Assembly: GCA_001557505.1 (NCBI GenBank)
Contig: LSAX01000007.1
Coordinates: 2,480,001 to 2,544,000, forward strand
DNA from: Reticulascus tulasneorum
Taxonomy: Eukaryota; Ascomycota; Sordariomycetes; Glomerellales; Reticulascaceae
Direction: 5' to 3'
DNA: 64,000 bases
Shown: one piece after another, positions 1 through 13,178 of the stretch
Layout: each line of letters starts with the position of its first letter
Position numbering within the stretch: the stretch's first letter is position 1
Translations under genes and position numbers: made by a program
Notes under the pieces: model-generated
The model's input: the letters and a program-made list of their open reading frames with translations, nothing else
Told to the model about the DNA's origin: nothing
Databases searched by the model: none

Positions 1-3000
1 AGCCACTGTCGTCTTCGTATCCCATTTCAGGTTTTGCCCCCATCGTGGTCGCTTGTCTCTACTTCTTCTTCCCTTTTCTGGAAAACCTGAAATGCGCCAT
101 CATATAGGCATCATCAACCGCGAGTTGGAATGCGGTCATTCGGAGGCACGTAAGGTAGGGCATAACGATCCGGATTAAAACAGTTCCCCCCAGCTTACCG
201 CACTGCGGCCATAGTCAGTCCGGGTACAACTGAGTAACTCGTCTCAGCACCCGGGGTACATGCTGCGTTGCGGATATTGCGCCCGAATCGAGCACGACCC
301 GTTGATACTAGCATCCCAGACTCAGATCAGTCGCAGATACGGGGCCAAGCCACTCCCGACGTCCTCGTGGTTCTTCCTGGGTCACCCTGGCCATCATCAG
401 GACAGAAGGTATCGTGCTTGGTCCACGAGTACACGCAAAGTATCCAGCCGCCCATGTTGGTTCACGATGAGACTCTCAATCTATTTAAATTCTGGTTCCT
501 TTATTATGCCATGGATGCCTTTGCAGCACTCCCGCCCGCCTGGGTATTACATGCATGCCGTCAACCAGCACCACCATCGGTGCCGCTCAGGGTGCAGCAC
601 CCTTCAAGCATTCTTCTAGACCGTCCAGGTAGGTAATGTAGGCTCCAGCCGTGTTGATGGTTACGACGGTGCAGCTCGACCTCATCCCAACGGTCGCTAT
701 TTCGTCGCTAGAATGACGGTGAGAAACTTTGAGACGTACCCACGCCGTAGATCGCGAACTGCTACAGGTAACACCTTGGCTATTTCTGGCGGACGGGCTC
801 CGCGTGTCGTTCCGTAACAGCATGATTGTCTGGAGACTCCAGGGAGCGAGCTAGGTACTGAAGGGGGAAGCAGCCAGTCACTGGGCGCCGAGTGACAGGC
901 CCTCATCAAGGACGCCTCCTCACCCAACCAAACGGAAGTCTGAGTAGGATTCTCCCCCTAGGTAACGTGGCTGTGAAGTCCCGAACTCGTAAGCTTGAGG
1001 CAAATGGATCACATCACTTTGCCAGGACCACAGACAGTGGGCCTGGAACATGGCGCCTCTCCGTCTCAGATTCTGACGCAGCGGCCCCCAATTTGCTACG
1101 ATTTCCCACATCTGCGATGGGCCTGGCCAAACCCCACCACGCCTCGTAACCGAACAGCCTCAACATGTACCAGTGTCGCTGGGTGATGTCCAATGCCTTA
1201 TTTGTTGGCCAGCCATTGTCAAATGCAGGTTGGCCGACATTCCATACTCGATCGGATATGTTAGCGCCGGTTGATAATGTCTTGCCGGTGATCATTCAAG
1301 CACTGGTGAGAATTATACTGGTTGACAGCATCACATATTCTTATTCACCTGGATTCTCCCATACCTGATGTGCTTTGCTGAAGCGAACCAACGAATGTCG
1401 ATAACACCAAATGGCCAATTGCATGTTGTTCCATTTCAGCTTGTTTTAAACAAGACAATGATGACGCAGATCTGATTGAAACACCTGAATTAGGTACATA
1501 GTAGTGTCTTCCTTGCTGTACCAGCAATAGGTAGCGAGGGCACCCTTACTTTCCCACTGCTCTCATTCCGAGTCAATGCTCTGTCCCGACACTCCCAAAC
1601 CCCACTCGTGTAATTCTTGGTTCGAGCTTTTCTTGATGAACTCCTATCTACTGTTTACCGACTCTGTCAGTCGCCGATCATGGGACCCTGCAGAGCACTA
1701 GTGCCGCAGACGAGCGTCTAAACTTGCGTGAAGCAATCTCGTTGGAGTTGTTTTAAACACGACGTTCTGCCACCTCACATTTTTGATTACGATTACACCA
1801 GTTACAAATATCGAAGGAACGAACCGTGTTAGGTCTTGATGGGAACGGTCTCTTTGTTCATACGAAGCATGTCTCTACTCAACCGTGAACGACTAAGGGC
1901 ACAGTGCCATGGTGCCAGTACATCTCCATATCAGCCATCTTTTGCAGGATTGTTGAGTTTGCCACCCCCTCTTGATGAAACAATGGTAAAGGACTCATTA
2001 TACACTTACTGAATGTCGATGGTTGTTGCTTAACAACTCAATGAATACTCAATCTTTGTTCGAGACACGTAGTATGACTATAGTACTCATATCCAGCAAC
2101 TACCATAGAACATGGCACGGTGCTGTTGTAACCCTCATATAGCTAGGCAATCACAAGTAGCTCTAATCTGAATCTACTGCTACTCAAATCCCGTGTCCCG
2201 TTGAGCACTGCGGACGCATTGTAGTTTGCCGAGACCAACTGCAGGTCAATTCGGCAACCACTGCTGGACGAAACCATCATTGGCTAAGGAACGTCAACGC
2301 AGCTGAGAAGAAGAGCAACAAATAGTGTTGCTCGACGCTAAGAGACTTGGAAGACCAAAACACCGACAATCATTCTTGAAACGTACTCCTACAAGCAGTT
2401 GTCCCTGTCGACATGCTACTGCTTGCGCTCGAGACAGGTCAGAAGAGAACGACGTTGACAACCTAAGTTGCCTAATTGAATGCTACAAGGGCTGCTCACG
2501 TGTGTGTTGACCGCTCTATAGACTATTAGTAGCATCGTGGTGCTCGAGGTCTGCTAGGATTCTAGGATGCATCAGGTATATCAAAGTCATCAGAGAGCTA
2601 GCATTTGAGAGCTGAGAATGTCCACGTGAGTATTTGATATGACCTCTCTGTCATAGTCTCTTAACATCTGCATGCCTTGTATGACGGTGGTCCTTTTGTG
2701 CTACGCCACTTTATTCATGTTACTCAGAAAAAACGAGCTCCCCTTGCCGATGTAGTCACGCGTGCCATCTTGCAGCCGAGCAGGAAGAGGTGCCACAATG
2801 CCTAAATGGGTATTCCCGGTGCGTGCTTCGTCTGGACATTGGACTATCCGGTAGAATCATATGATTCACCTTAATCCGGGATCATCTCAAGAAGGAGGTC
2901 GATCCATTCAGGGACCAGACCCTGATGTGAAGGTCGTGTATTACAAGTACCAGGAGGCCTTCGCGCCTTGCAATCAAGATGTATGTCTACGCATCGTGGT

Positions 3001-4126
3001 GACTAGCCTGCCTTGCCCAATTCCCGAACGGAACTTCACGATGCATTAGCTGCCTCAAAATATTCGTATCAAGCAGAGATGAATATGCAGAATACAATTC
3101 TCGACTGCCTGCGTTGAAAACTGCAGAAGTTGGTCTCACGATGCAACTTGACAGCTTCGGCCCGCGGGCGTACAGTTTGAGCTACCATCTGGCCTTACCG
3201 AAGCTCTCCTAGCTTTCTCAAATTCTCTGTGTTTCGGCGGCGAGCCAGAAGATCCACTCCCTTTACCTCAGTATTGTTTCAATTAAGATCAGGCATCAGG
3301 GTTTGATGGGCATGAAGCATCTCAATGCCGCAAAGATCCGAGACTTCAGACGAATTTAGCAGTCAACAATAGCCGCACCTTCACGCTTCGATCTAGGATT
3401 TGAGCATCAACAGAACAAGACTTGCAACGAGCTGTGCTGTTAATCTTCTACGAATGACATGGAATCTGTGATAGATGTGTAGTATATTCCTAGTATGGAT
3501 GATAGTCGCAACCGGGTCTTTGAGGGTTGGCTCAGTCTGGCATTGACAAAGTCCGGGATGGCTAAAATAATGTATCGCTGAAATCGAAATCCGGCTGGCG
3601 GAATATCCTATTATGATGATGTGTTCGTTAGCCAGTTTTTCGAGGCATATCAAGTATCACGCCGATTTCCTTCGATTTAATCCGTATTAATGTTGGCACA
3701 GCTAAGGCGGCGGATCTCAACATTGATATCGTGTCACGGGTGGGATGAACTTGGAGTCGTCTTGAGAATTATCTAGTGGCCTCGCCGCCTCAAACCCACC
3801 TCATGAGCGTAAATTGCATTAAAAATGAGATTTTGTGCCATTTGGAGCAAGCCTGAGGACTACGGCGACTTTACATTGCCGAAAAAGATGCCAATAAGCC
3901 TTCCGGAAATCTGAGATGTCCGATCTTGAAAACGAAGAGCCGCCCGGTAGCTCGGGCCCGGGGATAAGGCTATCGTCGGCCACAAATTCGGCCGACGGAA
4001 GATCCTTATCGTCACCATTCGTCACCGACTCGCCGAGACAATTTTTTGCTCGGTTTCTCTTCCCATCGAGGCCCTGGAAGTCCAATTCTTACTCCCTCCA
4101 ACCTCTAAACTTTACTCCCCCCAGCT
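1..4126. other. Intergenic, no supported gene
   Basis: Short open frames occur on both strands, but none shows a recognisable domain, a convincing splice pattern or a protein-like composition. I see no intact transposon, terminal repeat or RNA gene. The last 200 bases, just before the kinase-like gene, are probably its promoter and 5' leader; CT-rich sequence ends at a clean ATG at 4127. Confidence 0.5.
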
Positions 4127-6121
4127 ATGTTTCGCCAAGGCATAGTTGGCCTTTCGAGGAGATGCGCACAATCGGAGACTGTTTGGCGGTCGACCTCCCG
4201 CCAGACGTCACCCAGCATCCTGCCGTACGCCTCTCGAAGACACGCGACAGGCCAATTCCAACCACTTCGCCCGCCGTCGCCTGATTCCCTCGGTGCCCCG
4301 AAAGCTGCGCGCACGTATCCCAAGGGCCGGAAATGGCTTCGTCGACTGCTCATCCTCTCCGCCGTCGGCGGTACGTTCTACGCGGTAGACCAGCAAGTCT
4401 ACGCATCGGGCATGGGCCGCACGCTGCGCACGTTCGGCACAGGTCTTCTCGTTGCGCTGGATTACAAGATGAACTTTCGACCGGAGCCCTGGACCGGCGG
4501 TACGATTCAGGATCTGCACTACCGGAACGCAGAGCGGCTCTTCGAGGTGCTGCGCGTGAATGGCGGACTATACTTGAAGATCGGCCAGGCGATTGCGATG
4601 CAGAGCGCGGTGCTGCCGCCGGAGTTTCAGAAAATGTTCTCGCGCATGTTCGACGATGCGCCGCAGGACGATTGGAAAGACGCCGAGGCTGTGATACGGG
4701 AGGACTTTGGGAAGAGCGTGGAGGAGGTGTTTGGCGTGAGCTTCAGAGGCGAGGAGGGGAAGGGGCTGATGGAGAGGAGAGCCAGGGCTAGCGCAAGCGT
4801 CGCGCAGGTGCATTGGGCCAGGCTCCCAGATGGGCGGGAGGTGGCAGTCAAAATTCAAAAGAGGGAGATTGCAAAACAGATCACTTGGGACTTATGGGCG
4901 TTCAAGACTGTGGCCTGGATCTACACAAAGTGGTTCGATCTGCCGCTGTACACTTTCGTCCCGTTCATAACTGAGCGGCTGGAGCTCGAGACGGACTTCA
5001 TTAACGAAGCCAAGAACTCGGAGACTATGAGGAAGCTGGTTGCCTCGGAGGGCAGCCTTCGGGGTCGGGTGTATATCCCGGTTACCTACCCTGAGCTCTC
5101 GTCGAGGAGGGTCCTCACAACCGAATGGATTGAAGGCGTCCGACTATGGGACAAGGAGGGTATCAGCGCCAGGTGGGTAGGAGGACACGGCAAGGGTTCG
5201 CCGGGAGTGCATGGAGTCCAGCTCCAACCACCACCTGACCTGACGGCGGTGAGAGGGCAGGGCGAGCACGCGCTCGCAGAAAAGATCAAGCCAGAGCGCA
5301 TGGAATGGAAAGGCCCCCGAGGCAAGGGTGGTCTCGGGCTCTCGGCCAAGGAGGTCATGACTACGATGATCGACTTATTCTCCGCTCAAATATTCAAATG
5401 GGGCGTCGTGCACTGCGATCCGCACCCGGGAAACATCTTCATCCGCAGGTTACCCAACGGCAAGGCCGAGCTGGTCCTGATCGACCACGGGCTGTACGTC
5501 TACATGACCCCGGAGTTCCGGCACCAGTACGACCTCTTCTGGAAGTCGCTCATGACGTTCGACAACAAGACCATCGCAGTCATCAGCGAGCAATGGGGCA
5601 TCAAGGCGGCGGACCTGTTCGCCAGCGCCACGCTCCTGCGGCCGTACGAAGGCGGCGACGACAGCACGCGCAACCACATTCTGCGCGAGCTCGAGGGCAA
5701 GACGCCGGCGGAGCGGCAGTTCGCGATGCAGCAGCGCATGAAGCGCGGGATCCGCGAGATGCTCGCGGACGAGGACAAGTGGCCGCAGGCGCTGATCTTC
5801 ATCGGGCGCAACATGCGCATCGTGCAGGGCAACAACCAGTACCTCGGCTCGCCCGTCAACCGCGTCAAGATGATGGGCGAGTGGGCGTCCAAGAGCCTCT
5901 TCCAGGACCCGAACCTGCCGTGGCCGAAGCGGCTGAACAACGCCTGGAGGCACGTCATCTTCAAGACGGTGCTGGCGGCGACGGACGTGGCGTTTTACTT
6001 CTTCAAGTTCAGGCAGTGGCTGGGGATAGGGGGCGGCATGGAGGACGAGGTGGAGAAGAGGATGAAGGATATCGCGCAGGACTTTGGGGTCGAGCTGCAG
6101 CATCAGGTGTTTGACGGGTAG
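4127..6121 (+). CDS. Mitochondrial ABC1/UbiB-type kinase-like protein (Mcp2/Cqd2-like)
   Basis: Single-exon gene, 664 residues. The N-terminus is rich in Arg and Ser without acidic residues, as in mitochondrial presequences. A hydrophobic segment at about 71-88 could anchor it in the inner membrane. The UbiB/ADCK signature is complete: KIGQ at 151-154, the Ala-rich loop ASASVAQV at 221-228, the VAVK lysine at 242, HCDPHPGN at 429-436 and DHG (in place of DFG) at 453-455. Yeast relatives Coq8, Cqd1 and Cqd2/Mcp2 act in coenzyme Q synthesis or distribution and lipid homeostasis. The order of motifs and the long insert between residues 345 and 410 suit the Mcp2/Cqd2 branch better than Coq8, but that placement is inference. 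The start is the first ATG after a pyrimidine-rich leader. The insert is Gly/Pro-rich and could hide an unspliced intron, although it stays open throughout. Confidence 0.9.
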   Translation: MFRQGIVGLSRRCAQSETVWRSTSRQTSPSILPYASRRHATGQFQPLRPPSPDSLGAPKAARTYPKGRKWLRRLLILSAVGGTFYAVDQQVYASGMGRTLRTFGTGLLVALDYKMNFRPEPWTGGTIQDLHYRNAERLFEVLRVNGGLYLKIGQAIAMQSAVLPPEFQKMFSRMFDDAPQDDWKDAEAVIREDFGKSVEEVFGVSFRGEEGKGLMERRARASASVAQVHWARLPDGREVAVKIQKREIAKQITWDLWAFKTVAWIYTKWFDLPLYTFVPFITERLELETDFINEAKNSETMRKLVASEGSLRGRVYIPVTYPELSSRRVLTTEWIEGVRLWDKEGISARWVGGHGKGSPGVHGVQLQPPPDLTAVRGQGEHALAEKIKPERMEWKGPRGKGGLGLSAKEVMTTMIDLFSAQIFKWGVVHCDPHPGNIFIRRLPNGKAELVLIDHGLYVYMTPEFRHQYDLFWKSLMTFDNKTIAVISEQWGIKAADLFASATLLRPYEGGDDSTRNHILRELEGKTPAERQFAMQQRMKRGIREMLADEDKWPQALIFIGRNMRIVQGNNQYLGSPVNRVKMMGEWASKSLFQDPNLPWPKRLNNAWRHVIFKTVLAATDVAFYFFKFRQWLGIGGGMEDEVEKRMKDIAQDFGVELQHQVFDG

Positions 6122-9100
6122 AGGCGCGATGTATGAAACCGGTATCGGTGGTACATGATAATATAAAGCACGGGTTGGGGCATATAGAATTGCATAGATT
6201 TGGTTTCGGGTGTGAGCCCGTGATGGTGTTGGAGGGGGACCAACATCGCTAGATACCACTCCGTCTGTATTCAAAGTTGAAAATCTCAAATTGCCCGAGT
6301 TTGCATCTATTGTTACGATTTCTTACTTGGTCTAGGCAGAGGGTCTGCTTGGACATATCGCCGTTCTTACTCAACCCGAAGTAAGTTGCCAATTCAAACT
6401 GGGTTGACCTAAGATGTTTCTTGACCAGTATCACAAACCTCACTTCAAGAATATTCTTGACCTATTTTTTGTATGCCAGTATTGCGTTGCAGTTCTGTTA
6501 TTAAGAGGCAACCTGGAAGACATTTCAAAGGAAATCGCATGCTGTAATGTCATGATTTCGCCGTCAACAAGTCGAGCTAAGATCGCAGCTCAGATGATCG
6601 CCCAAAGGTGCTGATGCGAGCAATGACCGTAGTTGATATGCCGGTTTAAGCACGAGGATCTGGTTGATCTGAGCTCCGAAGGCTCGTATATACGGAGATT
6701 AGTTAGGGACAGGCTTTAGTTAATGCCCCAGTTCTTGGTACCTGGCATATCCCAACCAGAAGCACCGTCCTGCTAATCTGACTAGATCGATCTCGGGCAT
6801 TTGGAGATTATCAATGCGGAAGAACCGATGTTGCGGTGTCAACGTGAAACAGCTGACGGAAAATGGGTACCTTTTTGCAAGGCATGGCTCTTACCACGTA
6901 GTAGCATTTGCGAGGTGCTCCACGCGGCGGAGAAAATGACAAGCCACTGCGACATGAAAGGGAGGCGCCAGGCCAGGAATTCCGGGGATCGCGTGTCTCT
7001 GGGTCGGACCAAGAAGAAACCAGTCGGGGCGCGGGTGCGACTGGGACGCGGCTGTGAGGGAGGCATATCCGGAAAGGAAGCGCTGAAATATGCAGAGCAA
7101 GGACGATTCCATCTGTGCTCCTCTCGCTTCCACCATGGCAGAGGTGATCCCAAGGGTTTGGTGTTTTCGGACTCGATTGTGTAGCATCCCGGTCAGCCTG
7201 GGGATGTCACATAGCAGTCCAGAAACCGGTCGTCTGTCACGGCATGTCATGCGGTCCCCATGGCCACTACCGCCTCGGCCAGTGGGCGGTAGGCAGTTGT
7301 GACTGACGGGAAGGCTGGTGCGTGTGATAGTGAGCCTGAGAAGGTGAAGCGCGGATTCGATGGAAACGTCTGAAGAGGACCGAAGCAAGGAACATGGATG
7401 GGTGGATGGATTCCCCCCGCCAGACTTGCTGGGATGCTCTCCATCGATTGAACAAGACTGGTCGTGCTGTGATTGGCGGCTGGCCGCAAGCGACCAGCCC
7501 AGGGACCTGCAATCTTAAGGGGGCGCGAGTAGGGAAACGCGTGGGAAGGGGAGGATGCCGGGGATGATTCTGACATGGGGGGGCCACTGCTAAGGAGAAA
7601 GAAGGAAAAAAAGAAGGAACTTTTTCCATGATGTTTTGCGAATTGGCGAGAAATATCCCCGTGGGGCTATAGGGGCGTTAAGGGAGGGACTTGACATCGC
7701 GAGAGTATGAGCCACCCGACAGTCCAAAGCAACTGGTATGTAAACTTATGGGGGCTATGATGCTGGTGATGGAACGGAATGTCTTGTAGTTGGTTTCTTC
7801 TTCCTTTCCAGCTTTTCCAGCTCTTCCGGGATTTCCTGCGTCACTGTCTCACCTTTTTTTACGCAATCCCAGGTAGAGACTTTCCGTGCATGAACGACGC
7901 TGCATCCAGCCTGGGGGAGGGGAGGGGGGGACTTCAACTTACCACGAACTTGAGTCCTGCGGCGTCAAATGTACATCCCCAGCTGCAGCTCTTTTCGCAC
8001 CCGTACGAGCACGGGAAATATTGCGCCTATATTTCAACTCGGGATGCCGCATCTCTCGTACGTCCTTTAACTTAAATCAAAAGGATGATTGTACCTTTGA
8101 CTAAGGTACATACAGTACCACTAGATAACCACGTGGAAACGTCAGATCCCGCATACGTAAAGACTGATAGGAAAGCAAGTAGTCTCGGTAGGGAATAGAG
8201 AGAGACATATCAAAGTGGTGGCGCCCCCCGAAAGCATCGTGGAGCCCATTAAAGAGCACTTCCAGATCCGGGCTAGTGTATCCATTCTGCGAACCGGGGG
8301 AGGGAAGAGGGGCTTTGCAGTAAGTACATACTAATAACTACCTAGTAAGGTACTATGTAATGCAGTAAAGTACAGTGAGGCACGTACCTAGGTAAGTTGC
8401 TAGGTAATTGTTGCGCGTGGAGCCAGTGTATGTACCTGCATCATCGGGGGTTATTCCACCTGCAGAGCTACTTCTGAATCCGTACAAGTGCCCCAGTCCC
8501 GTAAGGTACCCTGTTAGCCCCCTACGAAAATCCTCAATTTTGGATATCAGGGTCCCATGTTGGTTGGTGCTTTTTTTTTCTCTTTGCTCTTTTCTGCACG
8601 CATTCGATGGATTGTCGCGACTGGAAGAGCGTGTTAGGAGTCTCGGCGTGGGAAATAAAATAAAATAAAAAAAAGACCTCCTTTGAGAATACCTAGAGAG
8701 AGTGGCCGAGCTTGTGCATTGAAGCAATTCATCATCCCCCTTCTTTTTCTCTGGAGGGAGCCTCCTCCTCTCGCATTTCGCTCCATATCCATCTCTTCCC
8801 CCCTCCCCCAAACATCGTTTGCGGGACCTCTTTTTTTTCTTGGGGTTGAATAATTAGGCCCCTTCTTCCTTCTTCTCTGACCTATTAGCTGGGTTCATTA
8901 TCTCTCCCCTTCTATCTCTCCTTTCGCTTCAGAGTCAGACTTGCCTGTCCTGACCCCTGGATTGCAAGGTGTGACGGATACCCAAATAATACCCCATACC
9001 TACCTACCTAACCTACCCTCTAATTACCTCCGTCATCTGATCTTGCCCTGTCTGCTTGATCTTTCTTCTCTTCGACCCTGATTACCTACCTACCTACTTT

Positions 9101-10193
9101 GGGTAGCCGTCCGACCTTCGAACTTCCCTCAATTTGCACTTCTTCGTCAATCGTTGGCCCTTTCTTCGCATTCTATCAGCTCTGGCACTTTTTTTTTTTG
9201 GAAAAGGTCCCAGCTGCAGCAGGTCCGCTTCGAGGTACGTCTAGTCTTGTCTTTCGCCGTCCCCTATTGCCCTGCCCACCTGCGAAACCGCCCGCCCGCC
9301 CCCGAATCCGGCCGCTCTCGACACCACACCTCCACGACTCCAATTGCTGCTGTTCTGTCTAGCCTACAGCGGCGCAAAGTCCTCAGAAGACGGAGAGGGT
9401 CTACCAGCAGCAAGAAAGCGGGAGGTCAACACTCAGACACCACGAGCATTGGTGCAAATTTGACTTTGCCGGCTTCCATGTCTAGCTAGCTGCGCCGGTT
9501 TCAGCGCCAAGGGTCTCAGTGTCCTGTTTTTGGACTGAAGATTGATTTTGGCCTGGGGTTGGCTGGAGACGTTTGGTGATCGTCCAACTGTCCACGAAAT
9601 AGCTAACGATAATTTTCCCAGAGGAGCATCTGATATCCAATCCATCAGCGTGCTTGCAAAACCTCAGCCGCCAAGTCGTGCCTCGAAACCCGCACCTTCG
9701 CAAGCCTTATTATCCGACCATTCACTTCCCCTTTTTTTTTCTCGTCCACCCCCCCCAATCGATCCCTCCCCCCAAAGCAAGCCTCCCCCAATTGGCTGCA
9801 GAACCTCGACTCTGCCTTACAAACAAAGGGAAAATAGGAGATCGACCCGGACTTCGCACACGCGCCGAATCGTTCCTTCTCAAACCCAAACGCTCCACCA
9901 CTGCCGTTCATTAAAGCCGCTACCGGGAGAAGGCAGAACAAGAGACGACCTCGACTCAATACGCACCCCCTGACTCGAGAATAGCGGTTCCCTTCGCCAT
10001 TCCCTATCCCCTCCCCCAAGGCTTTCCCCGTCCCGCAGAGCTCCTGTTTCCCCGAACAAGCGCGAGCCAGCTGCAAAACCCGTGTGTGTGTGGCTGATTT
10101 GACGTCGCACATGCTTGCCACCCACCACCCCCATTGCGACTTCTCAGCCTGAAACCTTCCAACCATTCATGCTACATCTCTTCCCATAAGATA
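6122..10193. other. Intergenic and long septin leader
   Basis: No supported gene. From about 7.6 kb the sequence becomes low in complexity: a purine tract at 7590-7625, then from about 8.7 kb to 10.19 kb a strongly pyrimidine-rich stretch with T and C runs. Such stretches are typical of promoters and long 5' leaders of filamentous fungal genes, so it probably belongs to the septin gene. The palindrome TACCTAGGTA and related TACC/GGTA words recur at 8330-8400, 8998-9015 and 9083-9098. Confidence 0.5.
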
Positions 10194-11797
10194 ATGAGCC
10201 CTCCTCGTCGCTCTAGCCTAGGTATGTTGCTCCGACGAAGTAAATCCGGTGACTTGGGGAAGGGAGGAAAGAAGGCCCAGGCCCTGAGAGAACAAGAACT
10301 CGAGCGTCAGCGTCAAGCTTCCATCTCCAAAACCCCGCCCAAGCTGCCAGAGTTCTACAAGGCCAATGACCAGCTTTCCAACTCCATCCCCTCCGACCTG
10401 CGCACCGAAACTGGTTCCATCGTCTCGGGAACAACTGACGTCTACTCGGCTCGCCCATCAATGGAACCTGGCCGTGGCACACTCAGTGCCGTCCCTATCC
10501 CCCCAGTCCCCCACGGTGGTTGGGATCCTTACGCTCGTACCGAAAGCATGACGCATCGTGGCCGTTACAGCTACGCCAGCAGTGCCATCAGCACCATCAA
10601 CAGCCCTAGGAGGGTTCGGAGACGAAAGGACCCTACTGCGTTCAAGTAAGTCATTCAAGCCATCAAATGTGGTTCTGAGCAGTCTCCTGACAACCCCTTC
10701 ACAGCATTCTCGTCATCGGGACCCGACATGCGGGGAAAACATCCTTCCTCGAATTCCTCAAGACCGCTCTGGCTCTGCCGGCGAAGAAGCGATCCCGAAA
10801 AACCGAGATAGAAGAAGATCCGGTTCCCAAGGTCCCTCATGGTAACTTCATACCGAGTTATCTCGAGACGGACATCGACGGTGAACGAGTCGGGCTGACA
10901 CTTTGGGATTCGGAAGGACTGGAGAAGAACGTGGTTGATCTCCAGCTTAGAGAGATGTCGACCTTCCTGGAGAGCAAGTTCGAGGAGACCTTCACTGAGG
11001 AGATGAAGGTGGTGCGATCGCCCGGCGTACAAGATACCCACATCCATGCAGTCTTCATGATCCTCGACCCCGCCCGTCTCGACCGAAATCTTGCGTCGGC
11101 AAAGGCGATTTCGTCCAATGGCCAGAATGGAAAATACCCCCCGTCCAATCGTGTTTTAGGAGGATTGGATGAGGATCTTGATCTCCAGGTTCTCCGAACG
11201 CTGCAGGGCAAAACCACGGTCATCCCGGTCATTTCCAAGGCTGACACCATCACCACCAAGCACATGAAGGTGCTCAAGAAGACTGTCTGGGAGAGCCTCA
11301 AAAAGGCCAATTTGGACCCCTTGGAGGCTTTGGGTCTCGACGAAGTCGATGACGGCACGCCTGATTCTAGCAGAATCGAGGAGGAGGACGAAGATGTTTC
11401 GGAAGATGAGAACCCATCCAGGACCCCAGACGGCGAAGACTTCCCTATCCAGGGGCGAGAGGAAATAACATCTTCTCCGTCATCCAAGAGACTTTCGGGC
11501 CAATCCATCCGCCGACACAAGGCCGAACAAGAGGCAAAGGAGGAGAAAGATGAAATCCCTTTCCTTCCTCTCTCCATCATCAGCCCGGATCTCTATGAAC
11601 CTGGTGTCGTTGGCCGTCAATTCCCATGGGGTTTTGCTGACCCATATAATGAGACGCACTGCGACTTTACTCGATTGAAGGACGCCGTGTTCAGCGAGTG
11701 GCGTTCTGAGCTTCGCGAGGCGAGCAGGGAACAATGGTACGAGGGCTGGAGAACATCCCGACTTAAGCACAGAGACCCCGCTAGCCGTCGACGATAG
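10194..11797 (+). CDS. aspE: Septin, AspE-type (filamentous-fungal group)
   Basis: Two exons, 10194-10645 and 10705-11797, joined across a 59-base GT-AG intron; 514 residues. Septins are GTP-binding proteins that form filaments at septa and hyphal tips. The intron lies just before the P-loop. Residues 156-163 read GTRHAGKT, a G1 motif with Thr in the last position. The G3 position is D219-S-E-G instead of the usual DxxG, and G4 is SKAD at 328-331. An acidic, Ser-rich insert follows G4 (about 365-440), and the C-terminus carries the septin segment with FPWGFADPYNETHCDF. The first 150 residues are basic and probably disordered. The altered G3 and the long insert fit AspE (group 5), which is found in filamentous fungi and not in yeast. 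The ATG at 10194 is chosen because the longer frame has no upstream ATG. There is no clear C-terminal coiled coil. Confidence 0.9.
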
Positions 11798-13178
11798 TTA
11801 CGATCCTCTGACCGAGAGAATAATGCCGGATGGTTGCCCGGTGGTCACCCATAATTGGAAGGCATGGATGGCGGTTGCGATTGCTGGTCCGTACTCGTCG
11901 GGGTTCATCAGGCCTTTATGCCACATATCGAATTACGACTGCCCTCAATAAGCCAACCACAAAACTTAGCCAGACGCTGCTCGAGTTTTTTCTTTTCCTA
12001 CCTTGTTGTCTTATCATTGAGATTCAGCACCGCAGCATACCCCCTTTTGTGCAGTCCATGTTACTTCTTTCTCTCGCATACTTCATGAACTTCACTGGTT
12101 GTAAGGTCACAAAAAAACTTTCTCTGCAAGGACGCGATGGGGCATTCTCGGCTTTGATCAATCGAGTCTGGGGAGCTTCGGGTTTGCGTTATTTGCGGAG
12201 CAACATTATTGCGTTGCGACGATTTAGACTTTTGGGATGTCTTGAAGTCTTGCTATTGAGTGCCTGCCATCCCCTGAATAGGTGTTATTCTACCTAATGA
12301 GAGACAAAAAGATACCAGAAGTCTCGGGGCTGGGGACGGGGCAAGGATAGGATTACTGGCGGCTTCTTCCACTATGTTAGTTCATTGAAATCAAGTTCAT
12401 ATTCACCTCACTTCCTTGCCACTCGGTTGGCTACCTGTTCTTTTCATATCGGGCTACAGGAAAAATCAGGATTATCTGGGAAAACGCGGTGTTTTGTGCT
12501 CCTATTGTTGATTCTATAGTCTCGAATGGGTACGTCTTCGTCACCGAACTCACCTTCCCCCCCTCTCAATGACAAGGGGGCAAGATGTACCCCCAATTTC
12601 CTACTGTATTGTTTTAGTTCGCTTTATGATTCATGAGATGGGGATGAGGGGATATTTTGGACTGCGTGTCTTGAGGGTTAGGCAGATAGGCTTTGACGAA
12701 GCCGTTGTTTGATGAAAAGGGGAGAGAGTGGCCAGCAGATCGGGGGACTGCTGGTGACGGGTGGTGGTGGCCCATGGTCTCGATAGGCAGTATTCAGAGT
12801 TGACAATTTCTATTCACGATTTTTTCATTACCCATGACTCTTAAATGATTCTTTGCCAGTGATCTTGAGCGTCCCTATTGGGCGAACTCCTAGCTATAGG
12901 GTATACATAGTGCGCAAAAGCGAAGCGAGCAACAAAACTAACCACACCTGATTTCGCACCCCCTACCGCTAAATGGGTCAAAGAGGAACGACACGCTTAT
13001 GTATATGGGATATCACAATGTAAATACGGAACAAGCAACAAAGCCGCAGCCTAGCCAGGCTCAGCAGCCTACCTTGACATCAACTCCTTCCCGGTCAAAA
13101 ACCCGAGCCCGTCCGCAAGCCGATACGCCAACCGAAGCCCCCCCCGTTCGATGCAAGCGACTGGACAAGTCGTTACTC
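11798..13178. other. Intergenic between convergent genes
   Basis: This gap lies between the 3' ends of the septin (+) and the Tbf1-like gene (-) and should hold both 3' untranslated regions. I see no supported gene. The open frame at about 12.99-13.33 kb on the plus strand is the antisense of the last Tbf1-like exon and is not a gene. Confidence 0.5.

Noticed and set aside
1..4126. Search for transposon relics or subtelomeric repeats
   Set aside because: No terminal repeats, transposase motif or telomere arrays were visible.
5305..6114. 269-codon plus-strand frame and 279-codon minus-strand frame at 5450-6289
   Set aside because: Shadows of the ABC1-type gene in GC-rich sequence, rich in Arg/Ala/Gly or Leu/His; the real frame carries all kinase-like motifs.
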